Below are positions 33,493 to 36,625 of a DNA stretch of 36,625 nucleotides, piece after piece. A program made the position numbers and the translations under genes. Position 1 is the stretch's first letter, and every line of letters begins with the position of its first letter. The notes under the pieces are model-generated. The model was not told the DNA's origin, ran no database searches, and worked only from the letters and a program-made list of their open reading frames with translations. The DNA comes from JBOCEF01 sp047610385. GTDB taxonomy: Bacteria > Pseudomonadota > Alphaproteobacteria > Rhodobacterales > Rhodobacteraceae. Location of the stretch: assembly GCA_047610385.1 (NCBI GenBank), contig JBLGAC010000040.1:1-36625 (forward strand), given 5' to 3'.

Positions 33493-35178
33493 TCAGACCT
33501 CCTCAGGGAAGTGTTCGATGACCATGCGGATCGGGTTCGGCGCCGCTTGGCCCAGCCCGCAGATCGAGGCGTCGATCATGGTCGCGCTCAGCTCTTCCAG
33601 CAGCGCGCGGTCCCATGTCTTGGCCTGCATCAGTTTGACGGCTTTCTCGCAGCCCACCCGGCAGGGGGTGCATTGCCCGCAGCTCTCATCCTCAAAGAAC
33701 CGCAGCATGTTCAATGCTGCGTCGCGCGCGCTGTCCTTGTCCGACATAACCACCACCGCCGCCGACCCGATGAACGAGCCGAGCGGTTGCAGCGTGTCGA
33801 AATCCAGCGGCACGTCGTGAATGCTGGCGGGCAGAATGCCAGAGGACGGCCCGCCCGGCTGATACGCCTTGAACGTGTGCCCCGAGGCCATGCCGCCGCA
33901 GGCCGCGATGATGTCGGTGATGGTCGATCCGGCGGGCAGCACATGCACGCCGGGGTTGGCAACGCGGCCAGACACCGAATAGCTGCGCAGACCTGCGCGG
34001 CCGTTATGCATGGTGGCGCTCAGCACCTCGGGCCCCTCGCGGCAGATGCGCGCGACCCACAGCAAAGTTTCCACGTTGTGGACCAGCGTCGGGCGCCCGA
34101 ACACGCCGACTTGCGCCACGAAAGGCGGGCGGTGGCGCGGCATGCCGCGCTTGCCCTCGATGCTCTCGATCATCGCGCTTTCTTCGCCGCAGATATAGGC
34201 GCCCGCGCCGCGGCGCAGATCAATATAGCCGGGGGCGACGATGCCCGCCGCTTCCAACGCCGTGATCTCTCGGCGCAGAATTTCAAGAACGGCGGGGTAT
34301 TCGTCGCGCATGTAGATGAAGCAGGTTTCAGCCTCAACGGCCCAAGCAGCGATCAACATGCCTTCGAGGAACAGATGCGGCGTGCGTTCCAGATGGTGGC
34401 GGTCCTTGAAGGTGCCCGGCTCGCCCTCATCCCCGTTGACCGCCAGCAGGCGCGGCCCAGCATTGGCGCGCACGAAGCCCCATTTCTTGCCCGACGGGAA
34501 CCCGGCGCCGCCAAGCCCTCGCAGGCCCGACGCCATGATCTTGTCCTGAACCTGAGCCCAGTCGCCATTGGCACGCAGGTCGCGCAGCACTGCATAGCCG
34601 CCATCCGCGACGTAGGCGTCGAAGCCTTCATAGCTCGGCATGGTCGGGTGGACATGGCCCGCTTCGATCGCGGCATAGGCCTTTTCCGGCGTCGCATGGT
34701 CGATGTGGTGATGGCCGATTTCAATCGCGGGCGCCGTGTCGCAACGGCCCATGCAAGGCGCGCGCAGCACGCGGACATCGGCGGGGCTCAACCCGTCTTC
34801 AAGCGCGGCTTTCAGCGCCTGCGCGCCGGCCAGCTCGCACGAAAGGGAATCGCACACCCGGATGGTCAGCGCGGGGGGCGGGGCCTCGCCTTCGCGCACC
34901 ACGTCGAAATGGGCGTAGAAACTGGCGACCTCGTAAACCTCAGCCATCGACATGCGCATTTCCTCGGCCAGCGCACGCAGATGCGCCGCCGACAGATGCC
35001 CGCAGGCGTCCTGGATTTTGTGCAAATGCTCGATCAGCAGATCGGCACGCCGCGGCGCGTCGCCCAAAAGCGCGCGCACTTCGGACCACGCAAGGTCGTC
35101 CAGCTGACGGCCCTTGGTCGTGCGGCGACCCTTGCCCTTGCCCGATTTCCAGACACCCTTGCGATCGTCAGTTGTCAT
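33493..35178 (-). CDS. fdhB: NAD-linked formate dehydrogenase diaphorase subunit (NuoE-NuoF fusion)
   Basis: A 561-residue fusion of complex-I-like modules. The NuoE part (to about 160) has a [2Fe-2S] site with C109, C114, C142 and C146. The NuoF part has the FMN/NADH loop RGLGGAGFPSGKKWGF, GAYICGEESAMIESIEGKRG, and C-terminal [4Fe-4S] ligands C500, C503 and C506 with C540. It passes electrons from FdhA to NAD. A GGAG ribosome site precedes the start. It is first in the fdhB-fdhA-fhs-folD operon, with the island's 15-bp motif 29 bp upstream. Confidence 0.93.
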   Translation of the reverse strand: MTTDDRKGVWKSGKGKGRRTTKGRQLDDLAWSEVRALLGDAPRRADLLIEHLHKIQDACGHLSAAHLRALAEEMRMSMAEVYEVASFYAHFDVVREGEAPPPALTIRVCDSLSCELAGAQALKAALEDGLSPADVRVLRAPCMGRCDTAPAIEIGHHHIDHATPEKAYAAIEAGHVHPTMPSYEGFDAYVADGGYAVLRDLRANGDWAQVQDKIMASGLRGLGGAGFPSGKKWGFVRANAGPRLLAVNGDEGEPGTFKDRHHLERTPHLFLEGMLIAAWAVEAETCFIYMRDEYPAVLEILRREITALEAAGIVAPGYIDLRRGAGAYICGEESAMIESIEGKRGMPRHRPPFVAQVGVFGRPTLVHNVETLLWVARICREGPEVLSATMHNGRAGLRSYSVSGRVANPGVHVLPAGSTITDIIAACGGMASGHTFKAYQPGGPSSGILPASIHDVPLDFDTLQPLGSFIGSAAVVVMSDKDSARDAALNMLRFFEDESCGQCTPCRVGCEKAVKLMQAKTWDRALLEELSATMIDASICGLGQAAPNPIRMVIEHFPEEV

Positions 35179-35207
35179 GCTGGTGCTCCAGTTTCAGTTT
35201 CTTCATA

Positions 35208-35222
35208 GTAAATTTATTTTCA
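35208..35222 (-). promoter_or_regulatory. Shared 15-bp motif, copy upstream of fdhB
   Basis: The minus strand reads TGAAAATAAATTTAC, preceded by CA as in the tdm copy. It lies 29 bp before fdhB in an AT-rich pocket of the otherwise GC-rich 261-bp region shared with the SpoIIAA-like gene. Position and similarity make it an operator or promoter element candidate. Confidence 0.5.
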
Positions 35223-35439
35223 TGACAGTCAATGGCGGATTTCCGGGTCGCGCTCCTTTGTGACTCATGTTCTCCGATGCCAAATGGCGAAAAGCGACGC
35301 CTTGGCGAGCGATCCGCAGAACAAAGCGAAAGCAAGCGCCGCGCCCGGCCCCATCGAACCCCGATGCCGGGCCGCGGTTTGACCTCGGCCCCCGCGCCCG
35401 GCATCCTTGGCAAAGCCCCCAAACGCAGGAGAGAGACCG

Positions 35440-35805
35440 ATGACCGTAACCTACATCGAAGACGCCGACGCCAAGACCGTGGAGCTTACGGTCAGCGGCC
35501 GCATCACCCGCGAAGACTTCGATGCCATCGTCGCCCCGATGCAGGCCTTCATCGACACCCATGGATCGATCCGCATGGTCGAGGTGGTCGAGAGCATGGG
35601 CGGCTTCGACCCCTCGGTGATCTGGGAGGGGATCCAGTTCGATTTCCGCAACATCCGCCATATCAGCCATGTGGCCGTGGTCTCGGACATCGGCTGGATC
35701 AGCCCGATGTCGAAGGCGGCCGGGGCGCTGATCGCAACCAAGCTGCGCACCTTCGCGATGTCCGAGGTCGACGAGGCCCGCGTCTGGGCGCGCACCGCCG
35801 ACTGA
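35440..35805 (+). CDS. SpoIIAA-like (STAS-fold) protein
   Basis: A 121-residue protein beginning MTVTYIED after AGGAGAGAG, an excellent ribosome site. The alternating strand/helix pattern (KTVELTVSGRITREDFDAIV, IRMVEVVESMGGFDPSVIWEG, VAVVSDIGWISPMSKAAG) is that of the SpoIIAA-like/STAS family of small soluble proteins, possibly lipid or membrane associated. The SpoIIAA phosphoserine site is not evident. Its role is unknown. It is divergent from fdhB and shares its regulatory region, but the gene after it is probably unrelated to methylamines. Confidence 0.8.
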   Translation: MTVTYIEDADAKTVELTVSGRITREDFDAIVAPMQAFIDTHGSIRMVEVVESMGGFDPSVIWEGIQFDFRNIRHISHVAVVSDIGWISPMSKAAGALIATKLRTFAMSEVDEARVWARTAD

Positions 35806-35887
35806 CGCGCGGCGCAAATGCCGCTGTCGCGGCTCGGCGTTATGGATCGCCATCGCGCCGGGCGTAGAACCGATGTGCGGGCGTGAT

Positions 35888-36625
35888 ATGACAGTCTACT
35901 TCATTGCGGTGATCGGCGGCGGCATCGGCGGTGGCATCGGCGGATTGACGGCCGCATTGGCGCTGCTGCAAGCGGGCCATGACGTTCATGTGCACGAGCA
36001 GGCATCCGCGTTGAACGAGGTCGGCGCGGGCATCCAGATCAGCCCCAATGCGTCGAAGGTGCTGTACGGGTTGGGGCTGGCCGCCCCGTTGGCCGCGGCA
36101 GGCGTGCGCCCGACCGCATGGCATCAACGGCGCTGGGACGATGGCCGCACCTTGATCCGCACGCCCTTGGCCGGCGCGATGGAGGACGCCTTCGCCGCCC
36201 CCCATCTTCAGATCCACCGCGCCGATCTGCTGCGCATGCTGGCCGCGGCTCTGCCTTCGGGGCGCCTGCACATGGGCCGCGCGTTTGCAGGCGCGAGCGA
36301 TCACGGCCACCGCGTCGAGGTGCGGTTTGCCGATGGCGCGTGCACTGCCGCTGACATTCTTGTCGGCGCCGACGGCATCCATTCAACGGTGCGCCAGGAC
36401 CTGTTTGGCCCGGCCCAGCCCAACTTCACCGGGTCGGCCTGCTATCGCGGTCTGGCGCCCGCCGATCGGATCGCCCATCTGGACATCCCCGTTAAGGCTC
36501 AGGTCTGGATGGGGCCGGGGCGCCATTTCGTGCACTACTATGTGCGCGGCGGCGCGCTGCTGAATTTCGTCGCCGTGGTCGATCAGGACGCGTGGACCGC
36601 GGAATCCTGGACCGACAAAGGCGAC
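35888..36625 (+). CDS. FAD-dependent monooxygenase (salicylate-hydroxylase-like), 3' truncated by window
   Basis: The frame is open from the ATG at 35888 to the window end (246 codons). It has the N-terminal FAD Rossmann loop, NEVGAGIQISPNASKVL, the HRADLLRML segment and the DG motif ILVGADGIHSTVR (about residues 157-169). These define the class A aromatic hydroxylase family that includes salicylate and 3-hydroxybenzoate 6-hydroxylases. The FAD loop reads IGGGIGGGIGG, four residues longer than usual because a 12-bp unit is duplicated. An in-frame ATG at 35873 is an alternative start. The substrate cannot be told. Confidence 0.82.
   Translation, partial: MTVYFIAVIGGGIGGGIGGLTAALALLQAGHDVHVHEQASALNEVGAGIQISPNASKVLYGLGLAAPLAAAGVRPTAWHQRRWDDGRTLIRTPLAGAMEDAFAAPHLQIHRADLLRMLAAALPSGRLHMGRAFAGASDHGHRVEVRFADGACTAADILVGADGIHSTVRQDLFGPAQPNFTGSACYRGLAPADRIAHLDIPVKAQVWMGPGRHFVHYYVRGGALLNFVAVVDQDAWTAESWTDKGD

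Noticed and set aside
31780..35208. Very long plus-strand open frame opposite the formate dehydrogenase genes
   Set aside because: It is antisense to fdhA and fdhB, which have complete conserved motifs. It is His/Asp/Arg-rich, as expected from the complement of GC-rich coding DNA, and has no recognisable domain.
1..36625. tRNA or rRNA genes, insertion sequences, CRISPR arrays, integrase or attachment sites
   Set aside because: None were visible. Genes are intact, similar in base composition and packed into operons, with no sign of recent insertion inside the island.

Overview
The window is a GC-rich, tightly packed alphaproteobacterial chromosome segment. Gene families, operon structure and codon use point to the Rhodobacteraceae (marine Roseobacter type). 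It contains no rRNA, tRNA, insertion sequence or CRISPR array. Almost the whole middle, about 2.2 to 35.2 kb, is one metabolic island for growth on methylated amines. The island resembles the trimethylamine/TMAO locus known from Ruegeria and relatives.

Layout. The left edge (1-2.1 kb) holds the tail of a glutamate-synthase-like gene, a LysR regulator divergent from a PACE-type efflux protein, and a small secreted protein of unknown function. Next come, on the minus strand, a TMAO-type ABC importer (tmoX-tmoW-tmoV, 6.2-2.2 kb) and, divergently, a four-subunit sarcosine-oxidase-like enzyme best read as N-methylglutamate dehydrogenase (mgdABCD, 6.4-11.5 kb). Two regulators (a GlxA/AraC type and an XRE-cupin type) are divergent at 11.5-13.2 kb. 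The dimethylamine monooxygenase operon dmmDABC (minus, 17.1-13.2 kb) is followed by an ammonium transporter with a previously untracked 57-residue membrane protein (minus, 18.8-17.2 kb). Divergent from it runs a plus-strand operon mgsABC-gmaS-tmm (19.0-24.7 kb). tdm (minus) faces it, and a DMT permease is divergent from tdm. The one-carbon operon fdhB-fdhA-fhs-folD (minus, 35.2-28.1 kb) closes the island. The right edge has a SpoIIAA-like protein and a FAD monooxygenase that runs off the window.

How it works together (inferred from the known pathway). Tmm oxidises TMA to TMAO, or TMAO enters by TmoXWV. Tdm splits TMAO to dimethylamine plus formaldehyde. Dmm oxidises dimethylamine to methylamine. 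GmaS makes gamma-glutamylmethylamide, MgsABC converts it to N-methylglutamate, and MgdABCD regenerates glutamate and passes the methyl carbon to tetrahydrofolate. FolD and Fhs take the folate-bound carbon to formate, and the two-subunit formate dehydrogenase oxidises formate to CO2 with NADH formation. Four separate GcvT/folate-binding modules fit this folate routing.

The most interesting non-coding signal is a 15-bp AT-rich motif (consensus [TG]GAAA[AC][TA]AANTTT[CA]C). It appears in the divergent promoter regions amt/mgsA, tdm/DMT and fdhB/SpoIIAA-like, with a weaker copy in tmoX/mgdA. It is a candidate operator for the whole island. The enzymes themselves belong to described families, and I see no clear evidence for an entirely new enzymatic system.
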